A stretch of 64,000 nucleotides of DNA from Elusimicrobiota bacterium. Its GTDB lineage: Bacteria > Elusimicrobiota > Elusimicrobia > UBA1565 > UBA9628. This document shows, one piece after another, positions 45,176 to 54,350 of the stretch. Where the stretch lies: positions 124,001 to 188,000 of the forward strand of contig JACRDQ010000030.1 in NCBI GenBank assembly GCA_016218545.1. The letters are read 5' to 3'. The notes under the pieces were generated by a model. It saw only the letters and a list, made by a program, of their open reading frames with translations, had not been told where the DNA came from and made no database searches. The position numbers and the translations under genes were made by a program. Position 1 is the stretch's first letter; each line of letters starts with the position of its first letter.

Positions 45176-45784
45176 TCAGCGCCGGATGACTCCCTCGAAG
45201 AAGAGCGAGAGGGTCTCGCGCGTCAGGGAGGTCTCGTCCGCGTAGAGGTTCCGGACGGATCCGTCGAGCATCGCGTCGCGCGCCGCGTCGAGCATGCGCA
45301 AGATGAGGTCCACCTTGACGTCCTTGCGCACCTCGCCGAGGCGCTGGGCGGTGACGAAGAGGTTCCGTACCTGCTGGAGGGTCCTTGAGCGCTCCTCTTC
45401 GATGTAGCGCTCGAGGGCGGGGTCTGCGCCCTTGAGCATCTCCGCGAAGAACCCGGGGCCTTGGCTGCGGGACTGCTCGATCATGGCCTCGAAGATCTGC
45501 CTCAGCTTGACGTCAAGTGGAAGGTCCATGACCTCGATCTCGCGCATCTTGCGGCGCCTGCGGGAGAATTCTTCCTCGAGGACCCTGAGGGCCACGGCGG
45601 TCTTGTCCGGGAAGTGGCGGTAGAAAGTCATCTTGCTGACTCCGGCTCCCTTGCATATCTCCTCGACCGTGATGCGCTTGACCCCGTGCTGGAAGAAGAG
45701 GTCTCTGGCGGCCCCGACGAGGCGCTCCTCGGACTTGGTCCTTGGGCTTTCCGGCTGGAAGTTGGTATTAAAGGGACTATTCAT
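45176..45784 (-). CDS. TetR-family transcriptional regulator
   Basis: A 202-aa repressor. The N-terminal helix-turn-helix (about 18-63; RLVGAARDLFFQHGVKRIT, EEICKGAGVSKMTFYRHF) is classic TetR. The C-terminal ligand domain is AcrR-like and unassigned. The start is preceded by a strongly AT-rich stretch with short inverted repeats (45785-45850), a plausible autoregulatory operator. The target genes could be the minus-strand neighbours; the ligand is unknown. Confidence 0.93.
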   Translation of the reverse strand: MNSPFNTNFQPESPRTKSEERLVGAARDLFFQHGVKRITVEEICKGAGVSKMTFYRHFPDKTAVALRVLEEEFSRRRRKMREIEVMDLPLDVKLRQIFEAMIEQSRSQGPGFFAEMLKGADPALERYIEEERSRTLQQVRNLFVTAQRLGEVRKDVKVDLILRMLDAARDAMLDGSVRNLYADETSLTRETLSLFFEGVIRR

Positions 45785-45850
45785 GTAATAGAGTACATAA
45801 TAAGTATATAGATACTATATAAGTAATATAGTAACATACCTTTCCACAGA
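45785..45850. promoter_or_regulatory. AT-rich promoter/operator region of tetR
   Basis: Very AT-rich island in a GC-rich window, with overlapping short dyads (AGTAT...ATACT; repeated TATAG/CTATA). TACTCT on the minus strand lies 5 nt before ATG 45784. Candidate TetR binding site. The remainder, 45851-45953, holds nothing I can identify. Confidence 0.4.
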
Positions 45851-45953
45851 ATACAAGCGTTTAAAGCGTTTTCGCTCTCATGGGCGGAGGGTGGGCCTTT
45901 CTAGAGGCGTTGATCGAGCCGGGTCCGGTCCGTCGGAGAGAGTGTCTTTGGGC

Positions 45954-47105
45954 CTAGGAGTGGGGTGGGTCGGCCCGGTGGCAGCGGTCGAATCCGAGGG
46001 GGGATGGGATGGAGATCTGGCGCATGCAGTCGAGCGCGAAGAGGTCCGTCATGCCCGCGATGTAGTCGGTGACGATGGTCCGGCTGTTGAAGCCTTCGGT
46101 CTCGTAGACGGACTTGAGCTGCTGGATGTAGCGGCCGAAGTTCCTGTCGACCTCGAGGTCCATGGCCCCGTACGCCGCGTAGTCCGTACCGTGGGCTTCG
46201 AAGAGCTCCACGAAGTAGTCGAAGAGGGTGTGGATGATGGTCCTGATGTGGCGGCGGTACTTCACGAGCTTCTCGTGGTAGTAGATGCGCTCGTAGTTGA
46301 ACTTGCCGAGGTCCCGGACCACCTCGTGGATGCGCGGGGAGAAGCCCACGGTCTCGCGCCGCGAAGAGTGGGCGATGATGTCGTTGATCAGGGAGCTGAT
46401 GATCTCGGTGTTGGTGTCGCCGAGCTCCTTGGTGACCTGCTCCGGGACGTCGGCCCGGGTGATGAACCCGGCGGTGATGGCGTCCTCGATGTCCCGGCCG
46501 AGGTAGGCGATGCGGTCCGAGATCCGCACGACGCAGCCCTCGTAGGTCGTGGGCACGTAGGCGCGGTCCTTGATGCTCTCGAGTTCGTTGGCTGTCGACG
46601 TGGGCTTGAGGCCCGCGGCGTCGAAGTCCTCGCCGTTGTGGCAGATGATGCCGTCCTTGACCGCGTAGGTCAGGTTCAGTCCCTGCCCGTGGTTGGCGAG
46701 GTGCTCGACCACGCGATAGCTGTTGATCTCATGCAAGAAGGCCTTGGGCCGGCCGAGCTTGTTGGCGAGCTCCTTCTCGCCCTCGTGGCCGAAGGGGGTA
46801 TGGCCGAGGTCGTGCCCGAGGCCGATGGCGTAGGCCATGTCCGTGTCGAGGTCCCAGTCCCCTCCCGAGAGGTTGAGGCCGCGGCATGCCGTGGCCGCGA
46901 TGGTGGCCACGTGCAGGACGTGTTCGATGCGCGTGCAGATGTGGTCGTTGCCCGGCGCGTAGAAGACCTGGGTCTTGTGCTTGAGGCGCCGGAAGGGGTA
47001 CGAATGGATGATCTTGGTCTGGTCCCGGAAGAACTCCGCGCGGATGTCGGAGGTGATGGGCTTGGTGCGCTTGACGTAGAACTCCTTGGAAAGGGGGTTC
47101 CTCAT
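45954..47105 (-). CDS. dgt: dGTPase-like deoxynucleoside triphosphohydrolase
   Basis: A 383-aa HD-domain enzyme that hydrolyses dGTP or other dNTPs to the nucleoside plus triphosphate. Metal-site residues: RIEHVLHVATIA, GHDLGHTPFGHEGE (HD pair and following His) and RISDRIAYLGRD (last Asp). The N-terminus SYPFRRLKHKTQVF is the family start. The length fits the short dGTPase-like subfamily. ATG 47105 has TATACT 7 nt upstream; the longer upstream frame is not protein-like. Single-gene unit. Confidence 0.92.
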   Translation of the reverse strand: MRNPLSKEFYVKRTKPITSDIRAEFFRDQTKIIHSYPFRRLKHKTQVFYAPGNDHICTRIEHVLHVATIAATACRGLNLSGGDWDLDTDMAYAIGLGHDLGHTPFGHEGEKELANKLGRPKAFLHEINSYRVVEHLANHGQGLNLTYAVKDGIICHNGEDFDAAGLKPTSTANELESIKDRAYVPTTYEGCVVRISDRIAYLGRDIEDAITAGFITRADVPEQVTKELGDTNTEIISSLINDIIAHSSRRETVGFSPRIHEVVRDLGKFNYERIYYHEKLVKYRRHIRTIIHTLFDYFVELFEAHGTDYAAYGAMDLEVDRNFGRYIQQLKSVYETEGFNSRTIVTDYIAGMTDLFALDCMRQISIPSPLGFDRCHRADPPHS

Positions 47106-47112
47106 CCCTGTC

Positions 47113-47118
47113 AGTATA
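47113..47118 (-). promoter_or_regulatory. -10 element (TGG-TATACT), leaderless
   Basis: Minus-strand TATACT, preceded by TGG, ends 7 nt before ATG 47105. Confidence 0.5.
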
Positions 47119-47297
47119 CCATTTCTCCGGACCGAGCCTCTTCCGGTCGGACATGGCCTTCTCTTCCTGGCTGGGCGCGCTTTTCGTCGGGAAAATGCGA
47201 TGGCTAAATTGCTTAAGCCTGGCACCTGGGTGGGGAGCTCTGGCTGGGGCTGCTGATGCGCGGAGGCCGCATCGCGGGGATGTCGGTCTTTTTCCTG

Positions 47298-47326
47298 TTG
47301 ACTGTCCACGGCCCATTATGTAAATT
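47298..47326 (+). promoter_or_regulatory. sigma-70-like promoter
   Basis: TTGACT (47298-47303), a 17-nt spacer, then TAAATT (47321-47326), in a low-GC stretch 49 nt before ATG 47375. The rest of 47119-47297 has no gene; a TAAGCCTGGCACC piece at about 47214 resembles half of the palindrome ends. Confidence 0.45.
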
Positions 47327-47374
47327 AGGCTCGATGGGGTTGGTTGCAAAGGGAAGTGGAGGGGTGTATCTGAG

Positions 47375-48262
47375 ATGAAATTAAATATTACAAGCCTGAC
47401 ACCAGCGGGGCTCTGCGTCGCGATCGCCTTCTTGAGCATGCCGGCAACAGCGCAGACCGGTTCGCTTTTTCCTCAAGGGTTTTGCCGCGACACGGCTCCC
47501 ATGCTCGACCAGGCGTCGCTGGCCAGCCTCAGGCAGGTCTTCCCCGACTACGTCCGGTCTTCGGATGGCATCCTGACCCCTGCGGTCGAAGTCCGCGAGC
47601 TTTCCAAGGAGGCCGCAATCGGCCTCATGGCCGAGTCGAGCCGGCGCTCCTTCGGGATACTCGACTTCCTGACCGACGTCGAGTTCCGGTCCGAGTGCGT
47701 CTACTACTTCAGCGCCGAGACGCTCCGGACGGTCTACGAACTCTACGACATGGATCTCGGCACCCCGCTCGCGGGGACCGACGAGAACGGCCAGCCCTTC
47801 CGCATGACCGCCATGGTCGCTGGCCGCGGCCGGGTCGGCCTGCTCTACGACCGCGAGAGGGTGACCTACTTCAACAGCCGCTCGCGCCGCAAGCTTTCCT
47901 TCCGCAGGGCGGTGCACATCGACTTGTCCCTGACTTCGGACGGCGCGGTCAAGCTCCTCAGCCGGATCAACGGGCTGAGCGTGGACACGGGCTTCCCCTA
48001 CGGTTGGGAGGACGTGGAGGCCATGCGCCAAGTGGGCGGCAAGGTGCAGAGCTACGTTCTCGGCAAGTGGCGCTCGCCCAGCGCCGTGATCCCCATCGCC
48101 CAGCGGCCTGCGATGCGCTCCGACGTCATGACCGCCCGGTGCGGCTCGGGCACGTGCCCGCTCCCTGCTCCGGAAGCGGCCATCGGCTTGCGGGCGGACT
48201 TCGGCTCGCTCGAGACCCTGCGCAGGCTCACGGAAGCCCGCGCCCCCTTCAGAGGACTCTAG
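47375..48262 (+). CDS. exported protein of unknown function
   Basis: A 295-aa protein with a signal peptide (about 1-26, AIAFLSMPATAQ). The mature part is soluble and mixed alpha/beta; recognisable local features are a two-cysteine segment near the N-terminus and CGSGTC near the C-terminus. No family is recognised. GGAGGGG lies about 10 nt before the ATG. The signal-peptide coding sequence contains AGCCTGACACCAG, resembling the palindrome ends elsewhere, so a palindrome fragment may have become coding. A strong hairpin follows the gene. Confidence 0.65.
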   Translation: MKLNITSLTPAGLCVAIAFLSMPATAQTGSLFPQGFCRDTAPMLDQASLASLRQVFPDYVRSSDGILTPAVEVRELSKEAAIGLMAESSRRSFGILDFLTDVEFRSECVYYFSAETLRTVYELYDMDLGTPLAGTDENGQPFRMTAMVAGRGRVGLLYDRERVTYFNSRSRRKLSFRRAVHIDLSLTSDGAVKLLSRINGLSVDTGFPYGWEDVEAMRQVGGKVQSYVLGKWRSPSAVIPIAQRPAMRSDVMTARCGSGTCPLPAPEAAIGLRADFGSLETLRRLTEARAPFRGL

Positions 48263-48280
48263 TCCGTACCTGTCGCCTAG

Positions 48281-48326
48281 CCGGCCCGGATTGCGGTCGA
48301 CGGTCCCAGACCGCAGTCCGGGCCGG
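48281..48326 (+). terminator. 18-bp hairpin after 47375-48262
   Basis: Arms 48281-48298 and 48309-48326 pair over 18 bp with one G-T position and a 10-nt loop, 18 nt after the stop. No T tract follows. Confidence 0.6.
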
Positions 48327-48350
48327 TTCCACATAATGGGGTCAACATAA

Positions 48351-48445
48351 TGGGGTCAGGCACCTGACATTGCGGACCTGACATTGAACCATGTTGGAGT
48401 ATTCAGGACCAATGTCAGGTCCGCAATGTCAGGTGCCTGACCCCA
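48351..48445. repeat. 95-bp palindrome, 36-bp perfect arms
   Basis: Arms 48351-48386 and 48410-48445 are perfect inverted repeats with a 23-nt loop. Ends read TGGGGTCAGGCACC / GGTGCCTGACCCCA. A 13-nt motif (CATAATGGGGTCA) is repeated directly at 48332 and 48346, just before it. It ends 7 nt upstream of the asnB -10 box, so any -35 contact would lie in the right arm. Confidence 0.94.
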
Positions 48446-48452
48446 CCTTTGG

Positions 48453-48458
48453 TATAAT
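48453..48458 (+). promoter_or_regulatory. -10 element (TGG-TATAAT), leaderless
   Basis: TATAAT with an upstream TGG ends 6 nt before ATG 48465. Confidence 0.6.
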
Positions 48459-48464
48459 CCGGCC

Positions 48465-50378
48465 ATGTGCGGCATCGTCGGCGTGTTCCGGCCGGCCGGG
48501 TCCTTCGACCCGGCCAAGGCGCGGGCTGACGTGGCTGACGCGGCCGGGCTGCTGACGCATCGGGGCCCGGACGCGGGCGGGGCCAGGGTCCTGCCGGAGC
48601 ACGGGGTCTGCTTCGGGCACCGCAGGCTCTCCATCCTCGATCTCGACTCCAGGGCGGACCAGCCCATGGCCTCCGCGGACGGCTCGATTCTTCTGACTTA
48701 CAACGGGGAGATCTACAACTTCCGGGAGCTGCGCCTGGAGCTTCAGAAGGCCGGGGCCGTGTTCAGGACCGAGAGCGACACCGAGGTCCTCATCGAGGGC
48801 TACCGCGTATGGGGCATGGACGCCCTTCTGGGCCGACTCCTGGGCATGTTCGCGTTCGCTCTCTACGACGCTCGCGAAGACGTCCTGTTCCTGGGACGGG
48901 ACCGGCCGGGCAAGAAGCCGCTTTTCTACACCGAGACCCGGGAAGGCCTGGCCTTCGCCTCGGAGTTGCGCGCCCTGTTCCGGCTCGGAGCCTCCAGGGA
49001 GCTCGACCCCGTGGGTCTGGACGCCTACCTCGCCTTGAAGTTCACGCCTCCTCCCGGGACCCTGGTGCGGGGGGTGAGGCAGGTCCCGCCTGCTTCGGTG
49101 GCCGAGTTCCGCCACGGCCGCGAGCCCCGGGTCCGGCGCTATTGGGACCCGTTCGGCGCGAGGTCGTCCCCCGCCTCGCGGCCCGAGGCGCTCGAGCTCC
49201 TCGACGCCGCGCTCGACGCGGCGGTGCGGCGCCGCCTGGTCAGCGACGTTCCGTTGTGCGTCTTCCTGAGCGGCGGCCTGGATTCGAGCCTCACCGCGGC
49301 CCACATGGCGCGCCAGGGCGTGCGCGGGATGAAGGCCTACACGGTCGGCTACCGCGACCTGCCCGGCTACAACGAGTTCGAGCACGCCCGCGTCGTGGCC
49401 AAGAGGTTCGGGCTCGAGCACGAGGAGGTCCTACTCGACTCGCGGCAGGTCCTCGAGTCCCTGGGTTCCGGGGGGCTCGAACTCGACGAGCCGGTCTCCG
49501 ACTGGGTCTGGCTCCCCCTGCACAGCCTCAGCGCCCGGGCCAGGAAGGACGCCTTCAAGGTCGTGCTGGTGGGCGAGGGCTCGGACGAGCTCTTCTTCGG
49601 CTATGACGTCATGCTCAAGGGGCTCTCCGACATCGGCCGGTTCACCCAGGGAGGCTGGCGCCTGGCGGCCGGTGCCCTGACCCGAGCCCTGGCTCCGGTC
49701 TTCAACCGCGCCCGGCGCGGTCACCGGAGATACGACCTCTGGCGCCGCGCGGCCGAGGGAGAGCCCATCTACATGGGGAGTTCCACGGGCTACGGTAAGT
49801 CCCAGCGGCACCAGGTCGCGGGACCGCTGCTGCTCGAGCGGGGGGACCCTGACGCCGGGCCGCGGTTCATCGAGAGCCTCTACCGGGATTACCGCGAGAA
49901 GTCGGCGCGTCCCGAGGATTGGGTGGGGCTGATCTCCTACGTCGAGTTCTACACGAAGATGAGCGAGGTGCTCCTCCGGAGGCTTGACCGGGTCACCATG
50001 CAGAGCTGCCTGGAGGCGCGTTCTCCCTTCCTCGACCACGAGCTCGCGGAGTTGGCCTTCTCCATCCCCGGGGCGTGGAAGATCCGCGGGAGGAACCTCA
50101 AGAGCCTGCTCAAGGACCACGGCAGGAAGGTCCTTCCCGCGTCCATCGTCAATCGCAAGAAGATGGGCTTCTCCTTTCCGTTCAAGGAGTGGCTGAGGAA
50201 GGACCTCGGCTCAGTCGTGGAGGACGTCTTCAGGAAGTCGAGGCTCTTCCGCGACGGCTGGCTCGACGGCGGGTTCTGCCTCTCCCTCCTGGCGGAGCAC
50301 CGGAGCGGCCGCGTGGACCACGCCCCCAGGCTCTGGACGCTCTTCGACCTGTGCCGTTGGCACGACCGCTGGATGTGA
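48465..50378 (+). CDS. asnB: glutamine-hydrolysing asparagine synthase (AsnB family)
   Basis: A 637-aa class B asparagine synthetase. N-terminal glutaminase domain with Cys2 as nucleophile (MCGIVGVF), HRRLSILDL and YNGEIYNFREL; C-terminal synthetase domain with the PP loop SGGLDSSLTA. It is followed by envelope-glycan genes, and many AsnB-like proteins in such loci amidate sugars or peptides rather than make asparagine. A palindrome and a leaderless-type promoter precede it. Substrate uncertain, family firm. Confidence 0.92.
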   Translation: MCGIVGVFRPAGSFDPAKARADVADAAGLLTHRGPDAGGARVLPEHGVCFGHRRLSILDLDSRADQPMASADGSILLTYNGEIYNFRELRLELQKAGAVFRTESDTEVLIEGYRVWGMDALLGRLLGMFAFALYDAREDVLFLGRDRPGKKPLFYTETREGLAFASELRALFRLGASRELDPVGLDAYLALKFTPPPGTLVRGVRQVPPASVAEFRHGREPRVRRYWDPFGARSSPASRPEALELLDAALDAAVRRRLVSDVPLCVFLSGGLDSSLTAAHMARQGVRGMKAYTVGYRDLPGYNEFEHARVVAKRFGLEHEEVLLDSRQVLESLGSGGLELDEPVSDWVWLPLHSLSARARKDAFKVVLVGEGSDELFFGYDVMLKGLSDIGRFTQGGWRLAAGALTRALAPVFNRARRGHRRYDLWRRAAEGEPIYMGSSTGYGKSQRHQVAGPLLLERGDPDAGPRFIESLYRDYREKSARPEDWVGLISYVEFYTKMSEVLLRRLDRVTMQSCLEARSPFLDHELAELAFSIPGAWKIRGRNLKSLLKDHGRKVLPASIVNRKKMGFSFPFKEWLRKDLGSVVEDVFRKSRLFRDGWLDGGFCLSLLAEHRSGRVDHAPRLWTLFDLCRWHDRWM

Positions 50379-50395
50379 GCGGCCGCAGGCCCTGT

Positions 50396-51463
50396 TCAGT
50401 AGGCGTTCCAGGCGGTGCCTTTGGCGTCGGTGTGGCTGCAGTTGACCCAAACAGATCCGAACTCGGAGTCCGCCGGGTTGTCGATGTAGGCCCAGCCTCC
50501 CTCGTCCGCTGAGGCCGCCTGGCTCCTGCTGGGGTAGGCGCTCACGCGGTTCGATGCCGGATGGAGCTTCGACAGCTTGGCCGCGGGCAGCGAGGACAAG
50601 TACTTGCCTTGCGCGGTCAAAGCGTCGAGGTCGGACGGGTAGACGCCCTCCAGGTCGCCGTAGTAGATGGAAAGCGCCGCCCTGATGGTGCCCAGGCTGC
50701 CCTTGGTCCCGCCCTCATCCGACCGGCCCTGCAGGTTCGCGAACTTCGGGATGAACAGGGCGGCCGTGATGCCGATGCCCGCGATCAGGAGGAGCGGGGT
50801 CGCCACCATCAGGCAGATGGCGATGCCTCCCGCCTTGTCGTCCTCCGGAGCGTAGGCGACCCCTTGGACGGCCGCGGCCGGGTCCGTGTAGACCACCTTG
50901 GTCCCTGCGATGAGGTCGTGCCAGGCCCTCTTGGGCTTGGTGACGCCCGCCCAGACGTACCCCAGGCCCAGCGGCAGGCCGCTCAGGAGGTAGCCGATCC
51001 AGCGCAGGAAGGACCGGCCCCAGGTCACGGGCGAGCCGTCGACCATGATGACCCTGATGCCCACGAGTTTCTTGCCCGCGGTCTGCCCTCCGTTGGCGGT
51101 CAGGCCCACGTAGTACGTCGCGCCCACGATGAGGCTCAGCAGCATGCCGTCGAGCCCCTTCACGCCTGCGGCATCGAGGAGCAGGTTGGCGACCGCGAGC
51201 AGGATCGAGTCCACGACGTGGGCGGCAAGGCGTATCCAGAAGCCGGCACGGGCCTCCTTGGCAGGACCGGATGCCGAGGCCTGGACCGGCTGGACCGAGG
51301 CGGCCGGGGCCGAGAAAACCTCGGTCTGGGGGGGAGGCGCAGGGACCGCGGCAGGGGCCTGGACGGCCTCTGCCGGGAGGTTGTCGAACCGCGCCCCGCA
51401 GGAGGGACACGCCCCGTTCACCGGAGCTTCGAACTTCGCGCCGCACGCCGAGCAGGACATCAT
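50396..51463 (-). CDS. zinc-ribbon/RDD membrane protein fused to a pseudopilin-like domain
   Basis: A 355-aa protein. Residues 4-22 form a CxxC...CxxC zinc ribbon (Cys4, 7, 19, 22); a Pro/Ala linker; an RDD membrane domain (about 72-205; FWIRLAAHVVDSILL, LVGIRVIMVDG, KRAWHDLIAGTKVVY); then a further helix and a pilin-like part. PKFANLQGRSDEGGTKGSLG and AALSIYYGDLEGVYP closely match the pilin at 19849, and it ends VWVNCSHTDAKGTAWNAY. No prepilin cleavage site is present, so it would not be processed by PilD. ATG 51463 overlaps the upstream stop. Last gene of a four-gene minus operon. Confidence 0.85.
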   Translation of the reverse strand: MMSCSACGAKFEAPVNGACPSCGARFDNLPAEAVQAPAAVPAPPPQTEVFSAPAASVQPVQASASGPAKEARAGFWIRLAAHVVDSILLAVANLLLDAAGVKGLDGMLLSLIVGATYYVGLTANGGQTAGKKLVGIRVIMVDGSPVTWGRSFLRWIGYLLSGLPLGLGYVWAGVTKPKRAWHDLIAGTKVVYTDPAAAVQGVAYAPEDDKAGGIAICLMVATPLLLIAGIGITAALFIPKFANLQGRSDEGGTKGSLGTIRAALSIYYGDLEGVYPSDLDALTAQGKYLSSLPAAKLSKLHPASNRVSAYPSRSQAASADEGGWAYIDNPADSEFGSVWVNCSHTDAKGTAWNAY

Positions 51464-53412
51464 GGCTTTCTTGGACCTCTCTTAGGCCTGGCTTTCTTCC
51501 CTGTGGTCTTGCCGCCCTTGGCCGCGGGCCGTGCGCCGGGGACATGCTCGTAGATGGAGACTCCGGGGACCTGGAACACCTTCTTGGCTCCCCAGGCCTC
51601 GGGTTGCTCGACGACGAGCGGGCGGTCGCGGTCGTTGAGCCAGACCCAGAACCGCCCCTCGAGCGGAGCTTCCGAGGCGTAGAGCTCCCTGAGCCTTGCG
51701 CGGCCCCGGAGCACCAGGTCGTCGGACCGGTCCATGTAGGAATAGACGAAGAACCACTGGGAAGGCTCGAGGATGTCGGGGTCGATTCGACCCGCGGCAT
51801 TGACCGCGGCCGAGGCGCGCCGGCGGAGCTCCTCGGCGGGACCGGGGAGGAGCCACCGCTCCGAGATGAAGCGCTCCACGTCCACGCGGCAGGTCTTGAG
51901 CATGCGGGCCACGCGCCGGAGGTACTCCTCCTTGGTGTAGAAGATCAGCACGGGAGCGGAGATGGGTGGGACCTCGACCTTGGCCGCCGTGTAGAGAGGC
52001 AGGCCCGTGTTGGCCGTCATGGAGGGGGTCAGGACCAGGCCGTCCTTGGGCAGGTTGGCCCTCACCCAGGCGTAGCCGGCTTCGACGCCGGAGGGGTGCC
52101 CGCAGAACCGGTAGGTCCGGCGCGCAGCGACCGCCTCGTTGGCCAGGCCCCAGCCGGCCACTACGAGGACCGCGGCGGCCGCAAGGCCCGGCGTCCACCA
52201 GGAAGCCCTGCCGAGCCTGGCCGCGACCCAGGAGAATAGGGCCGCGCAGCCCATGAAGCTCGCCATGGGGATGAAGTGGAAGGGCTGGGCCGTCCAGCCG
52301 GTCAGGACCTGGCCGTTCCTGGCGCAGAAGGCCGCGGCCTGGGCGGCGGCCAGCAGGAGCCAGGCGGACCTCTTGCCCGGGTCCGCCTCGCGCTTGGCCG
52401 CCCACCATAGCGCTCCTCCCAGGAGCAGGTGGACCGCTGCCATGGGCGTGGGCCGGCGGGTGTGCTCGATGGCGGCGAGGTCCGGGGCCCGGGACAGGAG
52501 ATTGGTCTGGACGAAGACGACCTGCAGGAGGACGTAGCCGGCCGAGGCCGTCAGGGCGGCTGCAAGGCACACCGCGATGTTCCAGCGGTTGAGCCGGGAA
52601 GGGCCGCTGAGCAGTACCGCGCCTGCGAACAGGCCCAGCACGGCCATGCCGTAGGCGAACTCGAAGTAGTGGACCAGGGACATCAGGCCAAAGCCCAGGC
52701 CGATGAGGACGCTCCCCACGGGCCGGCGCTCAGGGCTTTGGGAGAGGTGCCAGGCCCCGAGGAACAGGAGGCAGGAGAGGAGGAAGGTCAGATAATAGGA
52801 AGGCAGGCGCCGGAAATAGGGCAGGACCAGGGAGCCCTGCTGGAAGAAGGTGGTCAGGAGGCGGTCCTGGACCACCGCCCAGTGGAGGTTGATGTCCAGG
52901 AGCCAGAAATAGACGTCCGGAAAGAGCACGGAGAACAGTGCCAGGGGCAGGGCGGCGGTGTCGCTCCCCGACCACCAGCGGAGGACCGCGTGGAGGAGCA
53001 GGAACCATGCCGCGCCGGTCAGGGCTCCGGTGACGAGCCAGGCCAGGTTGAGGTCCCCGCCCAGGAGATAGGCGGGGGCCGCCAGGATGTAGTAGGTCAG
53101 GAGGCCCGCCAGCCAGTGCTCGGGCTCGCGGAACTCGGCCCAATAGGGGCTGTACGGCAGGTCGTGGAGGAGCACCTGTTGGACGCGCGCGGCATAGTTG
53201 GCCTCGTCGTACCAGCGCGAGTGCAGGAGCTCCGGAAGGAGCACGGCGAAGCTCCCGTCGGTGTGGACTCCGACCCACTCCTGAGGGGAGGCCTCCGCGC
53301 CTCCGGCGCGCAGGACCGCGATGTACGCGGGCCGGAACATGAGGATGAGGAAGACCAGCCCGGCCCAGAGCATGGGGTTCCAGACCAGCCGGGACGCCGG
53401 CCTGCCGGACAT
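51460..53412 (-). CDS. large polytopic membrane protein, GT-C-like
   Basis: A 650-aa protein with about 11-12 membrane helices through residue 445 and a soluble C-terminal domain ending in a Lys/Arg-rich tail (KKARPKRGPRKP). The early periplasmic loop has HSRWYDEANYAARV and acidic residues, as in GT-C lipid-sugar-dependent transferases, but the fit is loose. It is coupled by one base to the glycosyltransferase upstream (TGATG) and by ATGA to the RDD hybrid downstream. A role in transferring or flipping lipid-linked sugar is inferred from context. Confidence 0.68.
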   Translation of the reverse strand: MSGRPASRLVWNPMLWAGLVFLILMFRPAYIAVLRAGGAEASPQEWVGVHTDGSFAVLLPELLHSRWYDEANYAARVQQVLLHDLPYSPYWAEFREPEHWLAGLLTYYILAAPAYLLGGDLNLAWLVTGALTGAAWFLLLHAVLRWWSGSDTAALPLALFSVLFPDVYFWLLDINLHWAVVQDRLLTTFFQQGSLVLPYFRRLPSYYLTFLLSCLLFLGAWHLSQSPERRPVGSVLIGLGFGLMSLVHYFEFAYGMAVLGLFAGAVLLSGPSRLNRWNIAVCLAAALTASAGYVLLQVVFVQTNLLSRAPDLAAIEHTRRPTPMAAVHLLLGGALWWAAKREADPGKRSAWLLLAAAQAAAFCARNGQVLTGWTAQPFHFIPMASFMGCAALFSWVAARLGRASWWTPGLAAAAVLVVAGWGLANEAVAARRTYRFCGHPSGVEAGYAWVRANLPKDGLVLTPSMTANTGLPLYTAAKVEVPPISAPVLIFYTKEEYLRRVARMLKTCRVDVERFISERWLLPGPAEELRRRASAAVNAAGRIDPDILEPSQWFFVYSYMDRSDDLVLRGRARLRELYASEAPLEGRFWVWLNDRDRPLVVEQPEAWGAKKVFQVPGVSIYEHVPGARPAAKGGKTTGKKARPKRGPRKP

Positions 53413-54350
53413 CAGCCCCAGGTGCGGCGGACGATGTACTGAGGCCTTCCCTTGGCCTGGTTGTAGATCCGCCAGACGTACTCCCCGATGATGCCGAGCA
53501 TCATCATGGTCAGGCCGTTGAGCAGGAGCAGGAGCACGACCGTGGAGGTCCAGCCCGGGTACTGGGTGCCCTGGATGAGCCTCCTGGCGGCCACGAGCGC
53601 GGCCGCGATGAAGCCCAGGCCGCCGATGGTCAGGCCCATCACGGAGATGAACCGGATCGGGAGGTAGGAGCTGTGCAGGATGCCGTCGATGCCGGCCTTG
53701 ACCTTGCGCGAGAGCCCCCACTGCGACTTGCCGATGAGGCGCTTCATGCGGTGGTAGGGGACGATGCGCGGGTTGAAGCCCAGCCAGAGCACGTCCACCG
53801 GGCAGAAGCGGTCGCTCTCCTCGATGCGGTTGAAGGCGTCCGCGGCCTGCCGGCCGAGGAGGAAGAAATCCGAGCCCACGGGGAGGTTGGGGCTGGTCCA
53901 CTTGAGGATGCTCCAGTAGGCGTTGCCGAGCACGTTGGCGAGCAGGCTGTCCTCGCGGCTCAAGCGGTGGCCGAGCACGATCTCGCCTCCCTGCTCCCAC
54001 TCCCGGACCAGGCGGACCACGGCTTCGGCGGGCTCCTGCATGTCCGCGTTCTTGTTGATGACCGCGTCGCCACGCGCGGCGCGCACCCCGGCGATGATGG
54101 CGGCCATCTGTCCAAAGTTCCTGGAGAAGGAGACCACCCGCACCTGTGGGTCGGCCTCGCGCAGAGCCAGGAGCTCGGGCAGGGATGCGTCGTCGGAGCC
54201 GTCGTCGACGAAGACGAACTCGCAGCGGTAGTCCTTGAGCGGGCCGCTGAAGAGGCTCTTGAGCTCCTTGTAGGTGGGGGTGAGCTCCCGCTCGTTGCGG
54301 TAGACGGCGATCACGAAGGAGATCAGCTTTTCCGGGTTCACGCTCGACAT
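53412..54350 (-). CDS. family 2 glycosyltransferase, GtrB/ArnC-like
   Basis: A 312-aa enzyme with GT2 fold N-terminally and two membrane helices C-terminally (about 235-285), the layout of polyprenyl-phosphate glycosyltransferases. Seen: FVIAVYRNE, VFVDDGSDD, SFSRNFGQMAAIIAG and the acceptor region QWGLSRKVKAGIDG. The metal motif reads NAD (101-103) where many relatives have DAD; an xAD form exists in the family. It overlaps the aminotransferase end by 13 nt. It probably makes a lipid-linked sugar for the adjacent membrane protein. Confidence 0.88.
   Translation of the reverse strand: MSSVNPEKLISFVIAVYRNERELTPTYKELKSLFSGPLKDYRCEFVFVDDGSDDASLPELLALREADPQVRVVSFSRNFGQMAAIIAGVRAARGDAVINKNADMQEPAEAVVRLVREWEQGGEIVLGHRLSREDSLLANVLGNAYWSILKWTSPNLPVGSDFFLLGRQAADAFNRIEESDRFCPVDVLWLGFNPRIVPYHRMKRLIGKSQWGLSRKVKAGIDGILHSSYLPIRFISVMGLTIGGLGFIAAALVAARRLIQGTQYPGWTSTVVLLLLLNGLTMMMLGIIGEYVWRIYNQAKGRPQYIVRRTWG

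Noticed and set aside
53412..54350. GT2 enzyme as inactive because the first Asp of DAD is Asn
   Set aside because: Members of this family with xAD at this position exist, so loss of activity cannot be claimed from this residue alone.
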